From Nostoc sp. UHCC 0870 (lineage in GTDB: Bacteria; Cyanobacteriota; Cyanobacteriia; Cyanobacteriales; Nostocaceae), in contig NZ_CP091913.1 of assembly GCF_022063185.1 (NCBI RefSeq), forward strand, positions 3,980,001-4,044,000: a DNA stretch of 64,000 bases. Reading direction: 5' to 3'. The translations under genes and the position numbers were made by a program. Shown piece by piece: positions 45,685-54,728 of this stretch. How positions within the stretch are numbered: position 1 is the stretch's first letter; each line of letters starts with the position of its first letter. Under the pieces are notes generated by a model. The model saw only the letters and a program-made list of their open reading frames with translations, ran no database searches and was not told the DNA's origin.

Positions 45685-48600
45685 TTGACATCAACTGAAG
45701 GCGTTGCACTGCAAGTTGATGATGTTTACGTACCACTGGGATTAGTTGAGCGTAAAAAACAGCCAAAGCCTCAAGGTGATATCTCTCCAGAACAGGGTTC
45801 AGAACTGTATAAGGAGACAGAAATCACCAAAACATTTAAGCATGATGCTTTTTTAGAAGAAGTTCTCAAACAAAAGAACACGCCGAAAAGTCAGGGTAGG
45901 CGAATTGCAATTATTGGTGAACCAGGCGCAGGAAAAACAACACTTTTACAGCAGATTGCTGATTGGGTATCTTGTGAGATTGATCGGTCGATTGTGATTT
46001 GGGTATCTTTAGCAGATTTGCGAGGTCAAGAACTAAGACCTTATCTGTTCGAGACTTGGTTGACTCAAGTCGCACAGAAGACAGGTAAAGCTGAAGCCTC
46101 TAAGCAACTAAAAGATGATTTTGTTGCTTTATTTAAGCAAAGCAATGTGTGGCTGCTGCTAGATGGATTAGATGAAATGTCCGCATCTTCAGCTAATCCT
46201 CTCACAGAAATTGCACGGCAATTCCGTGAAGGAGGGTTAATTTCTCAAGCGCGAATTGTGCTGACTTGTCGGGTTAATCTATGGGATGGCAACGTTAATG
46301 CACTTGATGATTTTGATAACTATCGCACTTTAGATTTTTCTTATCCAGAACAGGTAGAAAAATTTATTCACAAATGGTTTGCTACTATTCCCGAAACTGG
46401 AAAGCAGTTATGTACTGCGTTGAAAGAACCGGGTAAAGAACGGATTCAGGATTTAGTGAAAAATCCTCTCCGGTTGACGCTGCTGTGCTGGAATTGGCAA
46501 TCAGGAGATGGTAAGTTACCAGATACTCAAGCAGGACTTTATCAGCAATTTGTTGATGACTTCTACAAGTGGAAAAAAGACGAATTTGCTATCAACTCTC
46601 ATCAACGTCAGGAACTCAATGTCAAATTGGGGGAATTAGCTAAAGCAGCAATAGACAAAGAAGCAACACGTTTTCGCTTACGGCAAGATTTTGTTAATCG
46701 CTTCTTGGGAGATGCCGATGATGAAAAGTCGCTGCTAAATTTAGCACTAAATCGCGGCTGGTTGAACTGTGTAGGGATAGATACAAATAGAAAACCTGTT
46801 TACGCTTTCTTTCATGCCTCATTTCAAGAGTACTTTGCTGCTAAAGCAATTAATGACTGGCATTTCTTTCTCAAGCACAATTCTAAAAATCCCAGGCTAG
46901 GAACTTATCGCATCTTTGAACCCCAATGGAAGCAAACAATATTGCTTTGGTTAGGACGAGAAGAAGAAAACCTCAAATGGCAAAAACAACAGTTTATTAA
47001 TGCCTTAGTTAGTTTTAAAGATGGATGTGGCAAGTGGAATAGAGAAGATATAGATAAAGGATTTTATGAATATCGCGCCTATTTTTTAGCCGCAGCAGGA
47101 ATTGTAGAGTTTAAAGATTTTTATAGAGCCAATGAAATAGTAGCGCAAATTGTCAAGTGGGCAATTGATATGAGGAGTTCAATCGAAGAGGACGCTAAAT
47201 CAGCACTGCAACAAACAGACCGCACAAAAGCGATCGCAGCTTTGGTGCAACTGCTGCAATCAACTTCTGTGTCTGCCTACACCCGTAGTAAGGCAGCAGA
47301 TATCTTAAGGACAATCGACCCAAGCAGTGAAAATGCGATCGCTGCTTTTGTGCAACTGCTGCAATCAACTTCTGTGTCTGCCTACACCCGTAGTAAGGCA
47401 GCAGATATCTTAAGGAAAATCGACCCAAGCAGTGAAAATACGATCGCTGACTTGGTGCAACTGCTGCAATCAACAACTGTGTCTGACTCCACCCGTAGGG
47501 AAGCAGCAGATATCTTAAGGAAAATCGACCCAGGCAATAAAAATGCGATCGCGGCTTTGGTGCAACTGCTGCAATCAACTTCTGTGTCTGACTCCACCCG
47601 TAGGCAAGCAGCAGATAGTTTATGGACAATCGACCCAGGCAATGAAAATGCGATCGCTGCTTTGGTGCAACTGCTGCAATCAACTACTGTAGATGACTAC
47701 ACCCGTAGTAAGGCAGCAGATAGTTTAGGGACAATCGACCCAGGCAATAAAAATGCGATCGCGGCTTTGGTGCAACTGCTGCAATCAACTACTGTAGATG
47801 ACTACACCCGTAGGCAAGCAGCAGATAGTTTATGGACAATCGACCCAGGCAATGAAAATGCGATCACCGGCTTGGTGCAACTGCTGCAATCAACTTCTGT
47901 GTCTGACTCCACCCGTAGGCAAGCAGCAGATAGTTTATGGAAAATCGACCCAGGCAATAAAAATGCGATCGCTGCTTTGGTGCAACTGCTGCAATCAACT
48001 TCTGTGTCTGACTCCACCCGTAGGCAAGCAGCAGATAGTTTATGGAAAATCGACCCAGGCAATGAAAATGCGATCACCGGCTTGGTGCAACTGCTGCAAT
48101 CAACTTCTGTAGATGACTACACCCGTAGGCAAGCAGCAGATAGCTTAGGGAGAATCGGCACAGGCAATAAAAATGCGATCGCTGCTTTGGTGCAACTGCT
48201 GCAATCAACTACTGTAGATGACTCCACCCGTAGGCAAGCAGCAGATAGCTTAGGGACAATCGGCACAGGCAATAAAAATGCGATCGCTGCTTTGGTGCAA
48301 CTGCTGCAATCAACTACTGTAGATGACTCCACCCGTGGGCAAGCAGCAGATAGCTTAGGGACAATCGGCACAGGCAATAAAAATGCGATCGCTGCTTTGG
48401 TGCAACTGCTGCAATCAACTACTGTAGATGACTACACCCGTAGGCAGGCAGCATATAGCTTAGGGGCAATCGACCCAGGCAATGAAAATGCGATCGCTGC
48501 TTTGGTGCAACTGCTGCAATCAACTACTGTAGATGACTACACCCGTAGTAAGGCAGCAGATAGTTTAGGGACAATCGACCCAGGCAATAAAAATGCGATC

Positions 48601-49302
48601 GCTGCTTTGGTGCAACTGCTGCAATCAACTACTGTAAATGACTACACCCGTAGGCAAGCAGCAGATAGTTTATGGACAATCGACCCAGGCAATGAAAATG
48701 CGATCACCGGCTTGGTGCAACTGCTGCAATCAACTACTGTAGATGACTACACCCGTAGGCAGGCAGCATCAAGCTTAGGGGCAATCGACCCAGGCAATGA
48801 AAATGCGATCGCTGCTTTGGTGCAACTGCTGCAATCAACTACTGTAGATGACTACACCCGTAGTAAGGCAGCAGATAGTTTAGGGACAATCGACCCAGGC
48901 AATAAAAATGCGATCGCTGCTTTGGTGCAACTGCTGCAATCAACTACTGTAGATGACTACACCCGTAGGCAAGCAGCAGATAGTTTATGGACAATCGACC
49001 CAGGCAATGAAAATGCGATCACCGGCTTGGTGCAACTGCTGCAATCAACTACTGTAGATGACTACACCCGTAGGCAGGCAGCATCAAGCTTAGGGGAAAT
49101 TATACAGAATAACCAGCATCGCGTTGAGGTAGTCAAAGCTTTAAGTGGTTATTGGCAATTAAATTATAAATACTACGATCTAGCTTGGAAATGCGCCCAG
49201 AATATGCCTTACCCCGATTTCTATCAAGCTTGGCATCAGCATAATTTTGCTACTCGTACAATGCGAAGCTTAAAGAAAATCCTCTTCACCAGAATAATTT
49301 AA
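45685..49302 (+). CDS. NACHT-domain NTPase with 18 HEAT-like repeats
   Basis: Read from the TTG at 45685 this is 1205 residues. Walker A GEPGAGKTT is at 78-86, Walker B WLLLDGLDEM at 156-165, followed by the NACHT sensor and winged-helix part (NPLRLTLLCWNW, FFHASFQEYFAAKAI). From about 516 there are 18 repeats of 35 residues (AIAALVQLLQSTTVDDYTRR, then QAADSLGTIDPGN), a HEAT-like superhelix, and a unique C-terminal cap. Bacterial NACHT proteins of this design include anti-phage NLR-like proteins. The TTG start would cut the conserved LTPDDWREICREI lead-in, so the real start is probably further upstream. Confidence 0.85.
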   Translation: MTSTEGVALQVDDVYVPLGLVERKKQPKPQGDISPEQGSELYKETEITKTFKHDAFLEEVLKQKNTPKSQGRRIAIIGEPGAGKTTLLQQIADWVSCEIDRSIVIWVSLADLRGQELRPYLFETWLTQVAQKTGKAEASKQLKDDFVALFKQSNVWLLLDGLDEMSASSANPLTEIARQFREGGLISQARIVLTCRVNLWDGNVNALDDFDNYRTLDFSYPEQVEKFIHKWFATIPETGKQLCTALKEPGKERIQDLVKNPLRLTLLCWNWQSGDGKLPDTQAGLYQQFVDDFYKWKKDEFAINSHQRQELNVKLGELAKAAIDKEATRFRLRQDFVNRFLGDADDEKSLLNLALNRGWLNCVGIDTNRKPVYAFFHASFQEYFAAKAINDWHFFLKHNSKNPRLGTYRIFEPQWKQTILLWLGREEENLKWQKQQFINALVSFKDGCGKWNREDIDKGFYEYRAYFLAAAGIVEFKDFYRANEIVAQIVKWAIDMRSSIEEDAKSALQQTDRTKAIAALVQLLQSTSVSAYTRSKAADILRTIDPSSENAIAAFVQLLQSTSVSAYTRSKAADILRKIDPSSENTIADLVQLLQSTTVSDSTRREAADILRKIDPGNKNAIAALVQLLQSTSVSDSTRRQAADSLWTIDPGNENAIAALVQLLQSTTVDDYTRSKAADSLGTIDPGNKNAIAALVQLLQSTTVDDYTRRQAADSLWTIDPGNENAITGLVQLLQSTSVSDSTRRQAADSLWKIDPGNKNAIAALVQLLQSTSVSDSTRRQAADSLWKIDPGNENAITGLVQLLQSTSVDDYTRRQAADSLGRIGTGNKNAIAALVQLLQSTTVDDSTRRQAADSLGTIGTGNKNAIAALVQLLQSTTVDDSTRGQAADSLGTIGTGNKNAIAALVQLLQSTTVDDYTRRQAAYSLGAIDPGNENAIAALVQLLQSTTVDDYTRSKAADSLGTIDPGNKNAIAALVQLLQSTTVNDYTRRQAADSLWTIDPGNENAITGLVQLLQSTTVDDYTRRQAASSLGAIDPGNENAIAALVQLLQSTTVDDYTRSKAADSLGTIDPGNKNAIAALVQLLQSTTVDDYTRRQAADSLWTIDPGNENAITGLVQLLQSTTVDDYTRRQAASSLGEIIQNNQHRVEVVKALSGYWQLNYKYYDLAWKCAQNMPYPDFYQAWHQHNFATRTMRSLKKILFTRII
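47230..49119 (+). repeat. Array of 18 tandem 105-bp repeats (HEAT-like units)
   Basis: Eighteen in-frame 105-bp units from 47230 to 49119. The first three and the last differ most; inner ones are nearly identical. There is a higher-order pattern in which three-unit blocks recur (SKAADSLGT, RRQAADSLWT, then AITGL). Most units contain GCGATCGC. Confidence 0.93.
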
Positions 49303-49443
49303 GCCCTTTTGCAGCAGCGACATTACAAATAGCTATTTAACGGGATGTGCGACTTATTCTTGAAACCCCTCTCCATAGCTTGCTTCTCGTATCTCTCCCC
49401 TGCAAGGCTACTGTGTACACACAAGTCTTTTAGAGTTAGTCGA

Positions 49444-49628
49444 TACATTCACAATGTCAAGCAATACATTCACAATGTCAAGCAATACATTCACAATGTC
49501 AAGCAATACATTCACAATGTCAAGCAATACATTCACAATGTCAAGCAATACATTCACAATGTCAAGCGATACATTCACAATGTCAAGCAATACATTCACA
49601 ATGTCAAGCAATACATTCACAATGTCAA
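49444..49628. repeat. 21-bp tandem repeat, nearly nine copies
   Basis: Unit TACATTCACAATGTCAAGCAA (21 bp), with a single base change in the array (GCGAT for GCAAT near 49568). ACATT and AATGT in each unit can form a small hairpin. Because 21 is divisible by three, several frames stay open on both strands, but none has a plausible gene context. Confidence 0.93.
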
Positions 49629-49704
49629 TGCAGCAACTTATGTGTACACAGTAGCCTGCAATTGTAGAGACTTTGCATATAACGTCTCTACTTTGATTCT
49701 TGCT

Positions 49705-49727
49705 CCCCTTCCCTTGTAGGGAAGGGG
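49705..49727. repeat. Hairpin CCCCTTCCCT/AGGGAAGGGG
   Basis: 10-bp perfect stem with TGT loop, followed by a GGGGGTTAGG flank. Same family as 38479-38503. Confidence 0.7.
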
Positions 49728-50028
49728 TTGGGGGTTAGGTCTAAGAAAAAGTTGCTCAAGGCGTGATATTACCATTAGTTTTCGCCCACTCCATAATGAT
49801 TGCGTCTTTTTCACAAGGGTTGCCAATGCTCTCTCAAATCCAAACTCAGATATTTAGAATTACTAAACCGTTATCCTATTCATAATAAACGCTGAAAATC
49901 TAATCAAACAAACTAAGCTTTAATGATAAATAGCTATTCATTTACTACAGTTGTGGACTCTGCCTACACTATGGCAATGATTTAAATCCAGTGATGAATT
50001 TATCAAAAAATACTAAAACAAGTGAATT

Positions 50029-51744
50029 ATGATGCCACAAACTAAACCCCGCGACATTCAAGTCATGCCCATTGGCACTGATACTATAATTGTGCGATCG
50101 CGTAGTTGGACAAGATTAAGATTTGAAATTGAATATGCTCTCGCCAAGGGTACAACTGCTAATTCTTATGTAATTCAAGGTGATAAAGTTGCACTGATTG
50201 ACCCCCCAGGAGAAACCTTCACGCAAATTTACCTGGAAGCTTTACAGCAAAGGATTGATGTCAAAACCATTGATTATGTCATTCTTGGTCACGTTAACCC
50301 CAATCGTGCCACCACATTAAAAGCATTGCTGGAACTCGCACCACAAATTACTTTCGTTTGTTCCAATCCAGGGGCAATTAATTTGCGGGGTGCGTTAGAA
50401 AATCAGGAATTGCCAATTCTCGTCATGCGGGGGGATGAAAACCTAGATTTAGGCAAAGGTCATGATTTGCAATTTATCCCCATACCCAACCCCCGTTATG
50501 CAGATGCACTCTGCACCTACGACCCCGAAACAGAAATTCTCTATTCAGATAAATTATTTGCAGCGCATATTTGCGGTGATCAAGTATTTGATGAAGGTTG
50601 GCAATCTATCAACGAAGACCGCCGCTATTATTTCGATTGTGTGATTGCACCCCACGCTAAACAAGTAGAAACAGCACTAGATAAACTCGCTGATTTACCT
50701 GTGCGGATGTACGCCACCGGACACGGGCCGATAGTCCGTTACGGTTTAATTGAACTTACCCACGCCTATAGAGAATGGATTCAACAGCAAGCCTCGGCTG
50801 ACTTGACAGTAGCATTGATTTATGCTTCAGCTTATGGAAATACAGCAACATTAGCTCAGGCGATCGCACGGGGAATTACTAAAGCGGGTGTGGCAGTAGA
50901 ATCAATTAACTGCGAATTTACCGAACCAGAAGAAATCCGGGCGGCTGTGGAAAATTCGGCTGGTTTTGTCATTGGTTCGCCTACCCTTGGCGGCCATGCA
51001 CCTACACCAGTGCAAACAGCGTTAGGAATTGTCTTATCCACCGCCACTAACAATAAACTTGCGGGTGTGTTTGGTTCATTTGGTTGGAGTGGGGAAGCAG
51101 TTGATTTAATTGAAAGCAAACTCAAAGATGCTGGTTATCGGTTTGGTTTTGATGCTATTCGCGTGAAATTCAAACCCAACGATGCAACTTTGCAATTGTG
51201 TGAAGAAGCCGGAACTGACTTTGCTCAAACCCTGAAGAAAGCTAAAAAAGTTCGTGCATCCAGCCAACCCGCCACCAACGTAGAACAAGCCGTGGGGCGA
51301 ATTGTCGGTTCTTTATGTGTTGTCACCGCCAAACAAGGGGATATTTCCAGCGCGATGTTAGCCTCTTGGGTAGCGCAAGCTAGCTTTAATCCTCCTGGTT
51401 TAACTATTGCTGTTGCTAAAGATAGAGCAGTGGAAAGCCTAACACACTCAGGTGATAAATTTGTCCTTAACATACTCAAAGAAGGCAATCACTTGGGATT
51501 GATGAAACAGTTCCTCAAACCCTTTAGCCCCGCACAAGACCGATTTGCTGATGTCGCCACTGAAGAAGCGGAAAACGGCAGTCCTATACTTAAGGATGCT
51601 TTAGCATACTTGGAATGTTCAGTACAAAACCGCCTGGAATCAAGCGATCATTGGTTGGTTTATGCGACTGTCGAGAATGGCAAAGTGCTAAATCAAGATG
51701 GCGTGACGGCTGTACATCACCGGAAATCAGGGAATCATTATTAA
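50029..51744 (+). CDS. flv1: Flavodiiron protein Flv1 type
   Basis: The 571-residue protein has the same three domains as Flv3: diiron-type lactamase, flavodoxin (ALIYASAYGNTATLAQAIAR) and flavin reductase (SSAMLASWVAQASFNPPGLT). The iron site is not canonical: the HxExDH motif reads His88, Asn90, Asn92, Arg93 (GHVNPNRA), and the next His is Arg in NPRYAD. TGHGPI is kept. In cyanobacteria Flv1 and Flv2 are known for such changes, and Flv1 works as partner of Flv3 in light-driven O2 reduction. Flv1 is preferred over Flv2 because no flv4-flv2 operon context is seen. Confidence 0.88.
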   Translation: MMPQTKPRDIQVMPIGTDTIIVRSRSWTRLRFEIEYALAKGTTANSYVIQGDKVALIDPPGETFTQIYLEALQQRIDVKTIDYVILGHVNPNRATTLKALLELAPQITFVCSNPGAINLRGALENQELPILVMRGDENLDLGKGHDLQFIPIPNPRYADALCTYDPETEILYSDKLFAAHICGDQVFDEGWQSINEDRRYYFDCVIAPHAKQVETALDKLADLPVRMYATGHGPIVRYGLIELTHAYREWIQQQASADLTVALIYASAYGNTATLAQAIARGITKAGVAVESINCEFTEPEEIRAAVENSAGFVIGSPTLGGHAPTPVQTALGIVLSTATNNKLAGVFGSFGWSGEAVDLIESKLKDAGYRFGFDAIRVKFKPNDATLQLCEEAGTDFAQTLKKAKKVRASSQPATNVEQAVGRIVGSLCVVTAKQGDISSAMLASWVAQASFNPPGLTIAVAKDRAVESLTHSGDKFVLNILKEGNHLGLMKQFLKPFSPAQDRFADVATEEAENGSPILKDALAYLECSVQNRLESSDHWLVYATVENGKVLNQDGVTAVHHRKSGNHY

Positions 51745-51983
51745 TTGTTGATTGTGCCAATTTTATATACCTCTTGCAAAAGTCTGAAAATGAGATGTGT
51801 CATTCTGAATGAAATGTATAATCTCTGAGATGTTTCGCTTCGCTCAACATGACAGCTTCAGCATTTATGCAAGAGGTCTTATGATTAGAGAGTGGTTGCA
51901 AGGCGAGTATTCCATCAGCACAGATATCAATCAGCTAATCTAATCGCACTTCCAATCCCAGGCTTTTGGGAAGGAGCAGTTAA

Positions 51984-52547
51984 ATGGATACTGTTGTAAT
52001 AAATTTAGAGCCAGCAGTTCGCCTCACTGATGAGCAGTTTTATCAAATCTGCATGGCGAATCGGGATTTAAGCCTAGAACTGAATGCCCAAGGAGAACTG
52101 ATTATTGTGCCACCAGTAGGCGGAGAAAGTGGAAGTCATGAAGCTAGGCTAATTACTGATTTAGAAATTTGGAATCGCCAAACAAAATTAGGAGTAGTTT
52201 TCAGTTCCTCGACAATATTCCGGCTACCGAACGGAGCAAAACGATCGCCTGATGCAGCTTGGATAAAATTGTCACGATGGGAAGCACTTACTATTGAGGA
52301 ACGGGAAAAATTTCCGCCATTAGTGCCAGATTTTTTAATTGAACTGAGATCAAAGAGCGATCGCCTTAAGTCTCTCCAAGATAAGATGCAGGAATATATT
52401 GAGAATGGCTTGCGCTTAGGCTGGTTAATTAAACCTCAAGATGGAGAGGTGGAAATTTACCGTCAGGGACAGCTAAAAGAATTAGTGAAAATGCCAAGTC
52501 TACTTTTTGGTGAAGATGTTTTACCTGGGTTCGAGTTACAGGTATAG
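51984..52547 (+). CDS. Uma2-family (DUF820) endonuclease-like protein
   Basis: The 187-residue protein has the standard short Uma2 form: RLTDEQFYQICMANRDLSLE, IIVPPVGGESGSHEARLITD, KRSPDAAWIKLSRWEALTIE, PDFLIELRSKSDRLKSLQDK, and a C-terminal PGFELQV. The Asp in SPDAAW and the Glu in IELRSKSD are the predicted catalytic residues of the PD-(D/E)XK fold. GGGAAGGAG precedes the ATG. A CCGG hairpin lies 55 bp after the stop. Confidence 0.9.
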   Translation: MDTVVINLEPAVRLTDEQFYQICMANRDLSLELNAQGELIIVPPVGGESGSHEARLITDLEIWNRQTKLGVVFSSSTIFRLPNGAKRSPDAAWIKLSRWEALTIEEREKFPPLVPDFLIELRSKSDRLKSLQDKMQEYIENGLRLGWLIKPQDGEVEIYRQGQLKELVKMPSLLFGEDVLPGFELQV

Positions 52548-52941
52548 TCAACCTTTTGCTTTATGAGATTTGACAGCCCCAGAATCCCGGTATCAAATAC
52601 CAGAATCCCGGTATCTTGAAGATACCGGGATTCTTAGAAGCTTTATCTCGCTTAGATAAAGATTAAGTAAAAACACTGTACTTAATCTTTATTTAACCTT
52701 TCCTTATGAATTACTTAACTTAAAACAAATAACCTCTCAGATGTACCCGTAGTTCGTGATTCGTCTAACTCCCCATGACGACTTGCGACTAATTTAGTTG
52801 ACTCGGCAAACATACATGAATTATCCACAAAGCTCTAATTAAGCTTTGTGGGTAAATTTTCATGTGTTTAATCGGCGGTAAGGCAAGAGTTACACCGTGT
52901 CTGAAATCAAGAAGTTAAGCGTTTTAAAATTCACTACAATC
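52548..52941. other. Intergenic region with hairpin
   Basis: No gene. A partial CCCGGTATC copy (52581-52600) and the full hairpin at 52602-52634 lie on the left. On the right, AAGCTTTGTGG/CCACAAAGCT-like inverted bits near 52828-52855 could shape the leader of the next gene. Confidence 0.45.
52602..52634. terminator. Perfect 14-bp hairpin after Uma2 gene
   Basis: AGAATCCCGGTATC (52602-52615), loop TTGAA, GATACCGGGATTCT (52621-52634). Same build as the hairpins at 11934 and 54639. Confidence 0.65.
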
Positions 52942-54624
52942 ATGTCTATCAAAAAGCTTATCAGCCTACTAGCTCCATCTGCTATTTTGTTAGGAGCAAT
53001 GGCAACTCCAGCAGCAGCATTGACGCTCAAACCTATTGGTACTTACAACACAGGTATCTTCGTTGGAGGGGGAGCAGAAATCCCGACTTATGATCCTCTG
53101 ACTCAAAGACTGTTTGTAACCAATGCAAGCACTAACACTATTGACATCATCAATATTAGTGACCCAACTAAGCCTTCATTATTTAAGACTCTTGATATTA
53201 CTACCTATGGTGGTGGGGCTAATAGCATCGCCTTCAAGAATGGCTTGTTAGTAGCAGCAGTGGAAGCATCTACCAAGCAAAATAATGGTCAGGCTGTATT
53301 TTTTAACGCCAATGGTGATTTCTTAAATTCTGTCACAGTGGGAGCGTTACCTGATATGCTCACCTTTACACCTGATGGAACTCGTGTGTTAGTAGCTAAC
53401 GAGGGTGAACCAAATAGTTACAATCAAGCCGATAGCGTTGACCCAGAAGGCTCAGTGAGTATTATTAATCTTGCTGATTTTAGTGTAATTAACGCTGGCT
53501 TTACCCAATTTAACAGCCAGATTGATCAGCTACGAGCTGCGGGAGTGAGAATCTTTGGCCCTAATGCTACTTTTGCTCAAGATGTAGAACCAGAATATAT
53601 CACTGTTTCTGAAGATTCTACTAAAGCTTGGGTGGCTTTGCAGGAAAATAATGCGATCGCCATCCTCGACTTGATCAATAATGAGTTTACAGACATTATC
53701 CCTTTAGGTTTCAAGGATCATAGCCTACCAGGAAATGGTATTGATGCAAGCGATCGCGATAATGCTATCAACATTGCTAACTGGTCTGTCTGGGGGATGT
53801 ACCAACCCGATGGTATAGCCTCCTACCAAGTCAACGGTGAAACTTACATTGTCACAGCTAATGAAGGTGATGCTCGTGACTACGATGGTTTTAGTGAAGA
53901 AGTGAGAGTGGGTAATAATGCTTATCAACTCGACCCCACCGCTTTCCCTAATGCTGCTGTTTTAAAACAAAATGCAAATCTAGGACGCTTAACAGTCACG
54001 ACAACTCTTGGTGATGAGGATAGTGATGGTGATTTTGAAAAGATTTACGCTTTTGGTGGTCGTTCCTTCTCAATTTGGAAATCGGATAAAGATACAGGCA
54101 AACTTAGCCTAGTCTATGACAGTGGCGACGACTTTGAGCAAATCACCGCCCAATTGTTACCTGACTTCTTTAACTCTAATCATGAAGAGAGCAACTCATT
54201 TGATAACCGCAGCGACAACAAAGGCCCAGAACCAGAAGATGTCAAAATAGCCGAAATTAACGGTCGCTTTTACGCCTTCGTTGGATTAGAGCGCGTTGGG
54301 GGTGTGATGGTTTATGATATCACCGACCCAATTAAACCTACTTTTGTTGAATACGTTAACAATCGTGATTTCAACGTTAGTCCAACCATAGATGGTAAAA
54401 CTAATCCCGCAGTGGGAGACTTAGGAGTAGAAGGGCTTCTCTTCATTTCAGCCAAAGATAGCCCCAATGGTAAACCTTTGTTGGTGACAGCCAATGAGGT
54501 TAGTGGAACTACAACTATTTTCTCAATTGATGATGGGATAAAATCTGTACCTGAGCCTGGAACTATCTTTGGTTTATTAGCTGCTGCTGCAATGGGTATG
54601 CTGAAATTTAAGCGTCAAAACTAA
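52942..54624 (+). CDS. Choice-of-anchor I family exported protein with PEP-CTERM tail
   Basis: The 560-residue protein has a signal peptide (MSIKKLISLLAPSAILLGAM, ending near TPAAA), a beta-propeller-like body (PTYDPLTQRLFVTNASTNTI, LPDMLTFTPDGTRVLVANEG, GPEPEDVKIAEINGRFYAFV, VGLERVGGVMVYDI) as in choice-of-anchor I and LVIVD-type proteins, and a C-terminal VPEPGTIFGLLAAAAMG tail. The start at 52942 gives a proper signal peptide; the GTG at 52897 adds 15 unneeded residues. Exact role unknown, likely cell-surface or secreted. Confidence 0.85.
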   Translation: MSIKKLISLLAPSAILLGAMATPAAALTLKPIGTYNTGIFVGGGAEIPTYDPLTQRLFVTNASTNTIDIINISDPTKPSLFKTLDITTYGGGANSIAFKNGLLVAAVEASTKQNNGQAVFFNANGDFLNSVTVGALPDMLTFTPDGTRVLVANEGEPNSYNQADSVDPEGSVSIINLADFSVINAGFTQFNSQIDQLRAAGVRIFGPNATFAQDVEPEYITVSEDSTKAWVALQENNAIAILDLINNEFTDIIPLGFKDHSLPGNGIDASDRDNAINIANWSVWGMYQPDGIASYQVNGETYIVTANEGDARDYDGFSEEVRVGNNAYQLDPTAFPNAAVLKQNANLGRLTVTTTLGDEDSDGDFEKIYAFGGRSFSIWKSDKDTGKLSLVYDSGDDFEQITAQLLPDFFNSNHEESNSFDNRSDNKGPEPEDVKIAEINGRFYAFVGLERVGGVMVYDITDPIKPTFVEYVNNRDFNVSPTIDGKTNPAVGDLGVEGLLFISAKDSPNGKPLLVTANEVSGTTTIFSIDDGIKSVPEPGTIFGLLAAAAMGMLKFKRQN

Positions 54625-54638
54625 AGCGTAGATTCCTT

Positions 54639-54671
54639 AGAACCCCGGTTTCTCTAAGAAACCGGGGTTCT
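54639..54671. terminator. Perfect 15-bp hairpin between converging genes
   Basis: AGAACCCCGGTTTCT (54639-54653), loop CTA, AGAAACCGGGGTTCT (54657-54671), 15 bp after the PEP-CTERM gene stop. Confidence 0.7.
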
Positions 54672-54728
54672 AGCCTTTGGCTATATACCAGGGTGAGAAC
54701 GAGGGCTGTACGCCATCGCAACCACAAA

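Larger units (their letters stand above)
49303..50028. other. Intergenic region with tandem array and hairpins
   Basis: It holds the 21-bp array (49444-49628), the degenerate GTAGAGAC/GTCTCTAC hairpin (49664-49691) and CCCCTTCCCT/AGGGAAGGGG (49705-49727). The last 300 bp are AT-rich and should contain the flv1 promoter. No gene seen. Confidence 0.6.

Noticed and set aside
47195..48377. Long open frames on both strands across the HEAT array
   Set aside because: They are shadows of the 105-bp tandem repeat, which keeps the same frame open in each unit; composition is odd and there are no starts with ribosome binding sites.
49444..49628. CRISPR array
   Set aside because: Units are contiguous and have no unique spacers; no cas genes in the window.
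49345..49719. Possible repeat protein YIHNVKQ in the 21-bp array
   Set aside because: Several frames on both strands are open only because the unit length is a multiple of three; no start signal or flanking protein-like sequence.
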